Assembly: GCA_021613535.1 (NCBI GenBank)
Contig: CP075494.1
Coordinates: forward strand, 15,996,001 to 16,060,000
Direction: 5' to 3'
DNA length: 64,000 nucleotides
Source of the DNA: Adineta vaga
Lineage: Eukaryota; Rotifera
The position numbers and the translations under genes are program-made. Below, piece by piece: positions 32,945-43,739 of the stretch. How positions within the stretch are numbered: position 1 is the first letter of the stretch; the number at the start of each line of letters is the position of its first letter. The notes beneath the pieces are model-generated. The model had not been told where the DNA came from, did not search any database, and was given only the letters and a program-made list of their open reading frames with translations.

Positions 32945-35397
32945 ATGGGTGTTTTATCAACTGGTCGTCCGTTAGATTGGAAAGAAATTGTTCAAGTTCG
33001 ATCAATATTAAAAGAACATGCATTAAATGATTTAATTCATATTTTAAATCAACATTCGCAAAGGAAAAATGATGAATTTTTATGGGGTGATGAAGTTAGT
33101 TTAATCTTTCTTCTTCTTCTTTTTTTCTGAATAGAAATTCATTGATATTATTTCAGATTGAATATTCATTAATTCGTTTTGACCATGAAAATAAACGTGT
33201 TCAATTATTATTAAAATCAGATGAAATTTTAACAAAATTCAATGAAAATATTCATCAACAGTAAATTAAAGATTCGTTTTTTTTTGTTTTGAAAATATTT
33301 TGTCTTTTATTTTTTCTACAAGAAATTCTCCCGTTGAATTTCATTCAGAAGATTGTAATTTTGTTATTGAAGGAATTCCATCAAATCCTTATTCGTCATA
33401 TTTATCTTCGTATCATAATGTTGAAACAAATATGAAATTAAGGTAATATTTTTCTTCTTGAATCAATAATTCTCTTCGAACTCTTTCTTTAGACGTCAAG
33501 TTGTTCAAAACAATTTGAATAAAGATGAATTTATTTTAACAATATCAGCATTTCCAAGGTATAATTCTAATAAAATGAAATGAAATAAAACTCTCATCAA
33601 TTTCAGATTGGGTTGTGTTGGATGTACTTATCCGGAATATAAAAGTGATCCATTAAATAGTTTTGAATATTCATTAACTTGTTCTGATCATTATAAAACA
33701 CCAAATTATCCACGAACAATGTATGTTTATCTTTCATTTTCTCTTATTCATTTCTTTATAATATACAAAAAAAAAGGTTTTTAAATAAAAATGTTATTGA
33801 ACGTCGTCAATCGAAAGTTTCCGTTAATGTTCCAAGTAAACTTATTTTAACGTTTGTCTTGATTAAATAAAATAAAATTTGATTTAGTAATGAAAGATAA
33901 AAATACAGCTGAACCCTTTGAAGATGATTTCAGTTGTTATGGAATTGATAATTGGCAAAAATATGTTGAAACACGTGAACAAAATCATATTCATTTAGAT
34001 TCATCATCAATTGGTTGGGGTTGTTGTTGTTTACAAGTTACTTTACAAGCTTCATCGTTTTATGAAAGTCTTCTTCTTTATGATCAATTAATTCCACTTA
34101 CACCTATATTTGTATGTTTTCGTTTTGTTTAAAAAAATACAATCTTTTTTCTTTTCTCTTTAAAGTTATCATTAAGTACTTCATGTCCAATTTGGAGAGG
34201 ATATGTCAGTAATGTTGATAGTCGATGGAATGTTTTAAGTGATACAACAGATGATCGAACAAATGAAGAAATCAATTCAAAAATTTTTGAATCATCTCGT
34301 TATTCATCTGTTTCATCATATTTATTAAATTCAAGTGAAAGATTTAATGATCAATCAATAAATTATGATGAAAATATTTATCAAAAATTAATTGAAAATA
34401 GTTTAGTTTTATTTCAATCGATTTCTAAAAATAATTCTTTTCTTTTCAAGATTGTCCACCAGTTCTTGCTAAACATTTTGCACATTTATTTTTACGTGAT
34501 CCACTTTATGTTACTGACGAACAAGTTAATACTTCTTCAAATCTTTATAAATTTGAAGTATTTGATTTTTTTCCATTTTCTTTTAATTTTTTATCTTTTT
34601 TAAAGAATCATAATTCAATGGTATGGAATTCTCTTCGATATAAACCACCAGTAGCATCATTAGGATGGAGAATTGAATTTCGTCCAATGGAGGTTTCTTT
34701 ATCTATTATCTTTTTTTGTTTTAAAACTATCTCATCTTGTTTTAGCTTCAAATAACTGATTTTGAAAATGCAGCCTTATCGGTGTTTTTAATCTTATTAA
34801 CTCGATCAATTTTAACTTTTGAAATTGATTTACGAATGCCAATATCACTTGTTCATCAAAATATGCATAGAGCACAAATTCAAAATACAACTCAACAAGC
34901 AAAATTTTATTTTCCGAAAAATATTTTCTTTTCAAAAGACAAAAACAATGAATTTATAGAAATGACAATGAATGAAATTATCAATGGTTCTGTAAGAATA
35001 ATTCATTTTTGATGTATTTTATAGAAATTCATTGTTTTCTTTTTTAAGAAAACATTTTTTGGTTTAAAATCTTTAGTTTTAAATTATTTAAATTCATTTG
35101 AAGATATTGATATCTTAACAAGACAAACAATTGATAATTATATTGAATTTATTTCTCAACGTGCACAAGGTTTTGTTTATTCTTTGCATTTTTTCTAAAT
35201 AAAAATGTTCGTTTTGTTTTTTTCAAGGAAATCTTTTAACAAATGCAATGTGGATCAGAAAATATATTGATAATCATCCTTTATATCAACATGATTCAAT
35301 TGTAAATGAACAAATTCAATATGATTTATTAAATGAAATTCAACAAATTACAATGACGAATCAATTTCAACCTTCTTATCTTATTAATTCTTCGTAA
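32945..35397 (+). CDS. GCLC: Glutamate-cysteine ligase catalytic subunit
   Basis: Thirteen exons (32945-33094, 33157-33260, 33323-33442, 33493-33558, 33607-33720, 33777-33835, 33888-34111, 34166-34400, 34451-34557, 34606-34692, 34746-34991, 35049-35169, 35228-35397) total 1803 nt, 600 aa, against ~637 in human. The enzyme joins glutamate to cysteine using ATP, the rate-limiting step of glutathione synthesis, in the cytosol. Family landmarks in order: MGVLSTGRPLDW, WGDEIEY, NFVIEGIPSNPY, ISAFPRLGCVGCTYPE, IGWGCCCLQVTLQ, PIWRGYVSNVDSRW, LGWRIEFRPMELQITDFEN. Introns are 46-64 nt, several with poor polypyrimidine tracts. No stops or frame breaks were found. In an animal that survives desiccation this is a relevant antioxidant gene, but nothing here shows its regulation. 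Confidence 0.95.
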
Positions 35398-35678
35398 AAC
35401 AAATCAATTCTATTTAGTTTAGAGTATTTTTACTAGATTTATTAATTTCCTACCGAATATATTTCTTTATTTATTCAATAAAATTAGATTATATCTATAG
35501 CAATTTCTCGTCTGGAAATAAGAGGATTTATATACCTATAATCAACGAAACAACGGAATAGAACGAAAAATATTCTACAGGAAAAGAAAATAGTATAGAA
35601 AACCATGATTTAGTGTTATGAATATATAAAGTCAAAGTTAATTATTTAATAAAACAGTATTTCTAACGGATTGTTATC

Positions 35679-35782
35679 TTATAATTCTATGATTATTTTC
35701 TTGTTGATGATGATGATATGTAAATAACAATTAGTAATCCATATATAACCAACCTCCAATAATTGGACCAATAGAGATATTT
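35679..35782 (-). pseudogene. Decayed fragment of an aquaporin gene 3' end
   Basis: AATTCTATGATTATTTT, TTGATGATG, ATGTAAATAA, AATCCATATATAACCAAC and CCAATAATTGGACCAATA match the last exon of the aquaglyceroporin gene at 46268-47381 (~46332-46452), with small deletions. The copy is far too short to function and is about 10 kb away from the intact gene. Confidence 0.75.
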
Positions 35783-35860
35783 TCTCTAATAACGACGCAA
35801 AATTAGTACATCGTCTAGCTTCAGTTAGGGTTAATCTATTTCAAGACCAATTTCTAATCC

Positions 35861-35932
35861 TCTTGAGGGTGGGTGCAGAATAGGTACTGAAGATGCCAAC
35901 TAAGTTGGTGAAATGTTCAATTTTTCATTAAA
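35861..35932 (+). repeat. Family B repeat, second copy
   Basis: CTTGAGGGTGGGTGCAG, then ATGCCAACTAAGTTGGTGAAATG, then TTCAATTTTTCATTAAAA. Order and spacing are close to those of the copy at 30364-30450. CCAACTAAGTTGG is a near-perfect palindrome. Confidence 0.65.
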
Positions 35933-36647
35933 ATTGTGACGACTTTTTATCGAGTGGAAGAGATGTATGCGCTGATGGAACTACGTCTTTATTTATATCT
36001 TCCTCTTAAATCGTATATCGTTATGATACAATAAAACACGCGTTTATGTACTCGTCTATAAAAGAGAACGCACGAAAATATCATGTCAAAGTACATAAGA
36101 ATGTACCGAAGTTAAAACATGATGAGGATAATCCATTAGATGATAAGAATCGAAAGAGCTATAACATCATGCGTACAAAGTATGTAAGCGAGAGAGATAC
36201 AAACACAAAAATTCGTTGGAAAACAAAGTCATCAGAAATTGTATTCATCAAAAAACATTTTTCATAATAATTTTGCCATTGTTTGATTCAAACCAATTAG
36301 AATTCATTATTTGGTCATCACATTCACAATCAATTCCATAATCACATTGACCTGTTAAACAATTAAAATCAAATTCATAATTTTAAAAATTTGTATGCGG
36401 AGAAGATTTTTGTTTCTGTATTCTTTTTTATGTATAATAAGCATCATTATTATCTTTACAATTGAGCACATTCCATAACCATATATATAACATATGTTAC
36501 TTTATGTAATCTTTATTTAGAATAAAGACGTCAATGTTTATAATTTATACCACTAGGCACGTTGTGTTCTTCTTTATCTATGTACTTCAACCGGACCAAA
36601 GAAGATATATCTACATTTATTTGTTTCCTTCCTTCGATCTGCTTTTA

Positions 36648-37442
36648 ACAATAATAAAATTCAGAAGAATATTGAGTTTCAGTACTAAATTTAGTCAAAG
36701 TAAGTGATGAATACGAAATGGGAAAAGCAATACTTTGAACAGCAGATCGATCAGTTGAACGAATGGTTAATTGTATTGCTATTGTTGTTGTTGTTCCTTC
36801 TAAAACCATTCTAACTCGAACAAGTACATCGTGTTCACTTCGATAAATACCAGCTAAATGGAGTGTATGTGATGTTACGTTTTCAGCTACTTGATCCGAT
36901 TGTTCACATGGTTGCATTCCAATAGAACTAATGATTTTCTTGTGATACTCGAGAAAACAAACAAAAATAATAGAATAAAATAAGGATAATTAAAAGAAAT
37001 AACGTTCAAGTGTTGGTATTGATAATGTATGAGTATGTTCAAGTTCATTTTCTTCTCCCATTTCTTACCATGAAGCTGACCAGTTTGAATTCAATGCTTT
37101 TCCTATATGATCACTAATTGTTACTTCAACGTTTTCAAGCTATATAAAGAAAATTAAATAGAAGAAATAAAAAATCATGCCACAAATTAATATGGAATAC
37201 CTTCTTCATCATCATCATGTTGATCATTTGCTGGATCAAAATCTTAATTTTATATTTGATTGTACATGATAATCTTTCAATAACAGCTGTTGGATAATCG
37301 AACTAATGTATATGTTGTACCATAGAACTATGACGTTGAATTACTGAACATGGTGTATAATGAACAGTTTCAAAACCTTCATTTGAACCATTCATTTCAA
37401 CAGTTAATTCTTCTAATAATTGACCATCCAATGTACGTAGGT
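36648..37442 (-). pseudogene. Coatomer gamma-subunit (COPG) 3' fragment, decayed
   Basis: Minus-strand fragments match the appendage region of coatomer gamma: RTLDGQLLEELTVEMNGSNE, then FETVHYTPCS, then LENVEVTISDHIGKALNSNW, then MQPCEQSDQVAENVTSHTLH followed by LAGIYRSEHDVLVRVRM. In the intact family this part binds accessory factors of COPI vesicles at the Golgi. It is broken by TAG at 37305-37303, by TAA at 37067-37065 (SW*EMGEE), and by a one-base loss within the IK.FDPA segment near 37250. The N-terminal two thirds of the gene are absent: similarity ends at ~37442, next to unrelated repeat sequence. It is a truncated, dead copy, and the functional gene must lie elsewhere. Confidence 0.8.
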
Positions 37443-37475
37443 AAATTTAGCACCATATTTGAGTATTTTTTGTTA

Positions 37476-37743
37476 GGATTCGCTTGAGCACTTGTGCTGT
37501 GTCTAAGAATGGATGTGTTGGATGCAGAATTGAATTCTCTTTCGAATGATGCCAATTTTAATAGGGTCAACGTCCAAAAACTGAAGTTTTCGACGAAAAA
37601 CTAGCGTTTTCGCCCATTTTTTGGACTTAAAACTTTTGTATTTCTTGCCCGGATTCGCTTGAGCACTTGTGCTGTGTCTAAGAATGGATGTGTTGGATTT
37701 AGAATTTAATTCTCTATCAAATGATGTAGTTTTTGAAAAGGGT
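37476..37743 (+). repeat. Direct repeat, two ~93-bp copies 175 bp apart
   Basis: GGATTCGCTTGAGCACTTGT...GTGTCTAAGAATGGATGTGTTGGAT occurs at 37476-37568 and again at 37651-37743. The first ~49 bases are identical; beyond that the copies drift (GAATTCTCTTTCGAATGATG against TAATTCTCTATCAAATGATG). Between them is a segment with TGAAGTTTTCGACGAAAAACTAGCGTTTTCG. The COPG pseudogene is cut off just before the first copy. Confidence 0.75.
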
Positions 37744-37763
37744 CACCGAGAGAAAAAAATCGT

Positions 37764-37788
37764 CACACCCACACCCACACCCTCAAGA
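37764..37788 (-). repeat. C-rich CACACCCACACCCACACCCTCAAG tract
   Basis: This is the complement of CTTGAGGGTGTGGGTGTGGGTGTG, a pure run of the TGTGGG-type hexamer with the CTTGAGGG end seen in other copies. It follows directly after the 175-bp direct repeat. Confidence 0.65.
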
Positions 37789-38232
37789 GGGTCAAGCAAG
37801 TCAACCTCGACGAGTGTTATCTTGTGATTTAATAGATTACTTTGTTACTGCAATTCTTTTGTACATGATTAATTATTGTATCGCCAATTATCATTCGCCC
37901 TATTCTAATAACTTCCTTTGAGAAAAAAATGGAACAGAAAGGATATATAATAAAAACTTTTGATTCTTTTATGACCAAAAATGCTTTTCTCATCAAGTAG
38001 AGAAATTACCATATCAGATTGTTTTTTTCATTATTTACAAAATATTTATTAAAATACCATTGTCATTAAAAGACAAAAATAGATTTTTAACAGAATGTCA
38101 TTTAAATAAGAACTTTTAACACAAACAAAACAAATACGCAATTCAGTAAAAAAGAAAATAATTACTTTCTTCTCATAATAACTGTTATTTCTCTCAAAAC
38201 ATTTTAATTGAAATTATTTTTTTATCAAAATC
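37789..38232. other. 5' flank of the three-module membrane-protein gene
   Basis: AT-rich, with no supported coding frame. It presumably holds the promoter of the gene starting at 38233. Confidence 0.4.
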
Positions 38233-41200
38233 ATGCCGGTTGATATTCGACGACGTTTTCTTGAACTAAATCTTTTTAAAAGAAATACTATCGATGAACA
38301 TGAATTACGTATTCAACGATGGTCAACACGCTTATATCTTATTCTATTAATTATAACTATGATGATTTTATTTTTTTATACAATATTACAGATTGAAACA
38401 AGACAAATTATACTAGAACATCCTTCATTAATGACATATATTGATATATATGAAAAATATGGAAATATAAAATGCCCTTGTACAGATATATCGATTCCAT
38501 ATCGAATATTTCTTGTACTTTCACCTATATATCATCAAATTTGTTCAAGTGATTTAGTATCAGAAAAATGGATTGAATTTTTATATGATAAACAAACAAC
38601 AACATTTCGATCTGGAGAAGATTTTCTTGGAGTAAGTTTTAGTCAATTTCAAATTTTAAAATCATTATGTCAAATATCATTGAATGCAATTAACGATGAT
38701 CTTGAAATATTATATCAAAGTCAATTAATATCAGATGAATTATTAAATCAAGATCTTTTTAATACACAAGCTGAAGCTGATATTTCTATATTTCAAAAAA
38801 TAACAGGATCAAAGTTTCTTCGTTCATTAAGATTTATGCGTTCATTTATAATTGGAAATGCACTTACGACTGCTTATTCAACATTTTCTTCTATGTATGC
38901 TCTATACGATAATTCGAGCACACCTTCTTTGTAAGTTTAATTAAAAAAAATAATTCGACCTATTTGATTAATGTTATTCTCTAAACTATGCACTGTATTT
39001 TTTTCTATTTCATCAAATATTTATAATTAATCATTATCATATCATAGTATAGTTAGATATAATTATGATAAGTAGGAAATATTTTGAATAGAAAAAGAAA
39101 CTACAATATTATATCTCTTAAAGATTTATTATTTGGAAAATAAGTTTGTTATTTGTTCATTCATTTTTATAAAATGAATGAACAAATAACGGAAATTATC
39201 ATAAACAATTCATGAATTTTTTGTTCAATGAATATATATAATCATAAAATAGGAATGATTAAATTTTTGAAGACTGCGTTGGTGTTTATGCTCGTCCACA
39301 CATTTTTTTAAATTGAAAAAAGAGAATTATCTATTATAGTGAACGATTGTTTTATATCGAGAAATAAATAAGTATAAGAATAGATTCATAATCAAACGAA
39401 ACATATCATATAAATATTTTTTATTATTATTTTCTTCACTTTGTGTTATTTTCGAACCTCTCTACGTTATCTTCAGTCGGAAACGGAGAATAAGGAAAAT
39501 CGTGTATATCTATAATATCATAATCAGCATATATAGTACTAACACTAGATCTGTGTTCCTCGACTCTGATTATACCTTTCGGTCAGCTCTTATTAAAACA
39601 AAATTTTCAAAAATCGATCTCAAATAATAAACGCCATATATAATGGTGGTTGTATTCATCGATCTTGGTCTTCTCGATATTTTGAATTGAATTTTTATTT
39701 TAGTTATGCAATTGAAATAATAGATTATGTTGATGGTAATTATTCATGTAGTTGTAATTACGATTTTAGTTGTTCTAAACGCGCTGCTTTTTATAACTTC
39801 AATTCATCTAATATTGATAATCAATTGAACGTAATAACATACATTGATGGCTGGAAAGCTGGTTGTTGGCCGTTAGAATCTCTTTTATTTTCAACTCTTG
39901 AAAGTTTTTATAATGAAACAATTTTTAATACAATTGTTTATAATATCAATTCATCTGTATCAATAAATTATTTTCGAACGCTTAACATATCGATTAGAAG
40001 TAATTTTAATCGAAATACTACGATTCAAAATCTTGTTGATCAATTTTTTATTGAAAATTGGTTGAAAACATTAAATTATTCATCATATTTTTCTCAATGT
40101 CAACCACAATTTTGTCAATATACTATTAATCATCGAGCTGAACTTATCTATATAATAACCTCTCTTCTTGGACTTTATGGTGGTTTATCAACTGTTCTTC
40201 ATCTTATTATTCCTTATATCATTAACATTCTTTTGAAAAAATTCAAACGACAATCAACTGTAACATCAAATGAAGATACTAATACGAGTAACTGTTTGTG
40301 TACACATAAATGATTATCAATTAATTTTCTTTTGATTTATTTAGAAAAATCTTTTTATCAATGGTTTGAACATACTGGTAAGACAATTTTATATTTAAAT
40401 CTGTATCGATCATCATTACAAATAACACCAATTGACATAAAACGTCAAACATGGTCAACTCGTGTTTATATAGGACTTCTTTTATATGCTTTATTCATTT
40501 TAAGTTCATATTCAAGTATCAACATGGAAACACGAATTATTCAAATAGATAATCCACCATTAGATATTGTTCAAAAATTAGAAAATTTGGGATATTCTCT
40601 CACATGTCCATGTCAAGATCTATCAGTAGATTATAAATATTTATTTAATTTACAACCAATATTTCATCAAGTTTGTTCAAGTGTATTTGTTACACCTTTA
40701 TGGACTGATTATTTAAACAACATATGGTATTCAACTAACTCCTATCGTGATTTTAATGAATTTGTTATTATTGGTTCTTTTTTATTTTCTGTATTAAGTT
40801 CTCTATGTTCATTATCAAATAATACAGTTAATGATGCACTTTTACAATTTGGACAAACTCAATTAATTACTAATGAACTTCTTCAAATTGATTTATATAC
40901 TAATCAAATAAATTCTTCTATTGAACAATTTAAACTTACATTACCGAATAGTTTCTTACGTTTAAATCAATTATCACGCAGTCTTCTTCATATAAATCAA
41001 TTTATATCATGTCAAACTTCGAATTTTCATTTCGCCACTTATCAAGATACTGAATCATCAATGTATAAATTTATATTAAGAATTCGAGGATATGGTTCAT
41101 TAGCATCGGATGGTTCACGTCAATGTTCATGTGCATTTGATACCACCTGTGAAGATGTTTATGTTGTCAAGTATTATAATGAGAGTATGGCAAAATATCA

Positions 41201-43199
41201 ATCATATACTGTTCCATATTTTCCTCTAAAATGTTTTATTATGGAATCATTATTATCAGCAACACTGGAATGTCTCTATGATAATAATTCATGTTTTGAT
41301 ATGATAGTTAGTAGTACAGTTACAGAATATCCACTTAACAAAAATTGGACTCGATTAAATTCATCATTATTTAGTAATTATCCAATTAATGTTACAATTG
41401 ATAAACTTCTTGAAAATTTATTTATTGAATCATGGTTAACAACAATTTCTTATTCATCCTATTTTAATGAATGTCAACCAATTTATTGCACATATAATAT
41501 TATTCAACATAGAAGTTTATTAGAAATAATTACAGTTATTACTGGTCTTATTGGAGGTTTATCAAAAATATTCAAACTTTTATCTCCATATGTTATTTCA
41601 ATAATTTTTAATCTTATTAATCGTTATCGACAAAGACATTTACCAAGAAATAACAATATTAATCAAAGTAAATTATTCTAATTTAAATCAAGTTATAAGT
41701 ATATGAGACCTTCTAATATTAAACAAAATAAGAGAGATATAAATGGGAATCTTTGAATGTCATTGTATTTAAATAGTTTATCCAGGGACGTAAGTCAGTA
41801 CTTAGAGCAGAGGGGTGTACTTCTAAGTTTAAGAAAGAAACATTCTGTTTTTCAAAAGCAATGGGGATGTCACGCCCCACGCCCTCCCCCTATTTACGCT
41901 ACTGAGTTTATCACTGATTAAAATATTAATAATTTAGATGAAAATATTTCAATACAAAATCGTCTAATTCAATTATTAATGAATATATGGAATGAAATAA
42001 AAATTTTGAATTTATTTCAAAATGAAAATTCATCATTAAATGAAGAAAAAATTTCTATGGAAAAACAATCAACACGTTTATATCTTATTCTTCTTTTATT
42101 GATAACATTAATTCTTTTTACATATACATCACTTATTTATCATAGTAAACAAATTATAGAAAATATATCTTCACTTGATAGTTATATTAAATTTCAAAAC
42201 AAATATAATCATATATCTATTAGTTGTCCATGTACAAAATTATCAACAACTCGTTCAATGTTTTATGAAATAGAACCTAGATTTCATGATGTATGTTCAA
42301 GTGATTTTGTTAGTTATCGATGGATACATTCAACATTTGATATTTATAGAAATTTATCACGATTACCAATAAATGCATTTACTTTTCGTGGTACATCATA
42401 TAGATATTTTAAATCTTTATCAATAATGTGTAATTTAATAAAACAAGCTGCTAATGATGCACGAAGTCTTTTTCATAGTACTTCAATTGTTTCATCTCAA
42501 ATGTTAAATCCTTTAGCATTTGATTTAAATACAAATACAACATTTAAAGATTTTCAATCAACATTATCAAATGATTTCATTCGTAATCTTGATATGTTTC
42601 GTGAACTTACACATGGAAATGGTCATATATCAGTTTATTCAACTGATTGGAATATTGTTGTTCTTAATAGAACTCAACTAAAAAAAATGTATATGACATC
42701 AAATATATATAATCAATGTGATTGTGCTCTATCATTAGAATGTATTCAATATTCAAGACCTTATTTTCCTGGATATTATGTTGGATGTTTATCATTCGAA
42801 GCATTTCTTCGATCAACAATGGAATGTCTTTATGATCAATTATGTGTTGAACAGATGTCAAAAGATCTTAATTTAACTTATTATTTAAATGCACTTAATC
42901 AATCAAATACTCGATTTAATTTAACTACTTCAATATACACTATTATTAAAGATATTTTTATTGAATCATGGATAATTAATGTTTCTTATGAAAAATTTTT
43001 TCAACAATGTCAACCAATTTTATGTTCATTTATATCTCAAGAAAGATATAATTTACTTTATGTTATAACAACATTAGTTGGTCTTTATGGTGGAATTGTT
43101 ATTTTATTAAAACTTTTTGTTCCATTTATCATCAATCAATTGTACAAATACAAATATATATTTCATCTTCACAATCGACGAGTTAATCCATTAAATTGA
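38233..43199 (+). CDS. Three-module two-pass membrane protein (lineage-specific family), intact
   Basis: Four exons: 38233-38930, 39704-40287, 40345-41667 and 41938-43199, total 3867 nt, 1288 aa with no internal stop. Introns 1, 2 and 3 are 773, 57 and 270 nt. Junctions 2 and 3 link one module to the next and are both phase 1 (ACGA|GTAACT and CAAA|GTAAAT). Each ~420-residue module repeats the same plan: LNLF/Y, TR.YL.LL membrane segment, YTS/YSS, NP(S/P), CPC, H..CSS.F, SLC, then CSC...C, LES.L.STL.C, F.E.W...(I/L).Y...F.QC.P..C, and a last membrane segment with GL.GG. I know no named family for it. The repeated two-pass layout with a Cys-rich ectodomain recalls, only in topology, DEG/ENaC and P2X channels. 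Its minus-strand paralogue is at 17031-21102. Confidence 0.78.
39148..39190. repeat. Perfect 20-bp inverted repeat with 3-nt loop
   Basis: The left arm GTTATTTGTTCATTCATTTT (39148-39167) pairs without mismatch with 39171-39190 across a TAT loop. It lies inside the unusually long first intron of the three-module gene. Either transcript strand could form a stable hairpin here. Confidence 0.85.
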
Positions 43200-43739
43200 A
43201 ATAACTAATTTTATTCGTTTATTATTTATTGATTGCTTTTTATGTTCTCTTACTTCTTGTTAAGCTCAATCTGAAACAGAATTGTCAAGTGTGCTAATTT
43301 TCAAACCAATCTGCCAGTGAGAATAAGGAGACAATATCTGCGTTAAAGTTAGATCAACGCCCACCAACATTCGAGAGCGTTCTATCGAATTTGGAGATCT
43401 CTGTATATGTCACTATATCTGATGAATTCGGAGAAATAAATATTTGATTATATTCAATAATTGTATTTTATTCATATTATCCTTAAAAATTGCTACAACG
43501 ATATTGTTCAATATAGAGATGAAATATAATATTTATTTGTGAGTAACAATACCAGACTTATTGCCAAATCCAAATTGAAGTTTCTGTTAAAAATCAGTGG
43601 AGAAACTAACAGATATTTTGACAATAAAAAATGCTCTTGCGATTTTTCTATATTAAACTGAAATTTTCGTTCACAGAACGCTTATATACTATCTTTGAGT
43701 ATCATCACACATATTTTTTTCTCTTGAAGAGTATCGATA
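43200..43739. other. Intergenic region, nothing recognised
   Basis: 540 bases between the three-module gene and the F-box-like pseudogene. AT-rich, with no domain or repeat seen. Confidence 0.45.

Larger units (their letters stand above)
35398..36647. other. Intergenic region with gene debris and repeats
   Basis: Beyond the aquaporin fragment and the family B repeat, a minus-strand stretch near 36385-36270 reads like a Cys-rich fragment (NCLTGQCDYGIDCEC), possibly a remnant exon of an EGF-like protein. The frame at 36046-36267 has no recognisable content. Confidence 0.4.
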
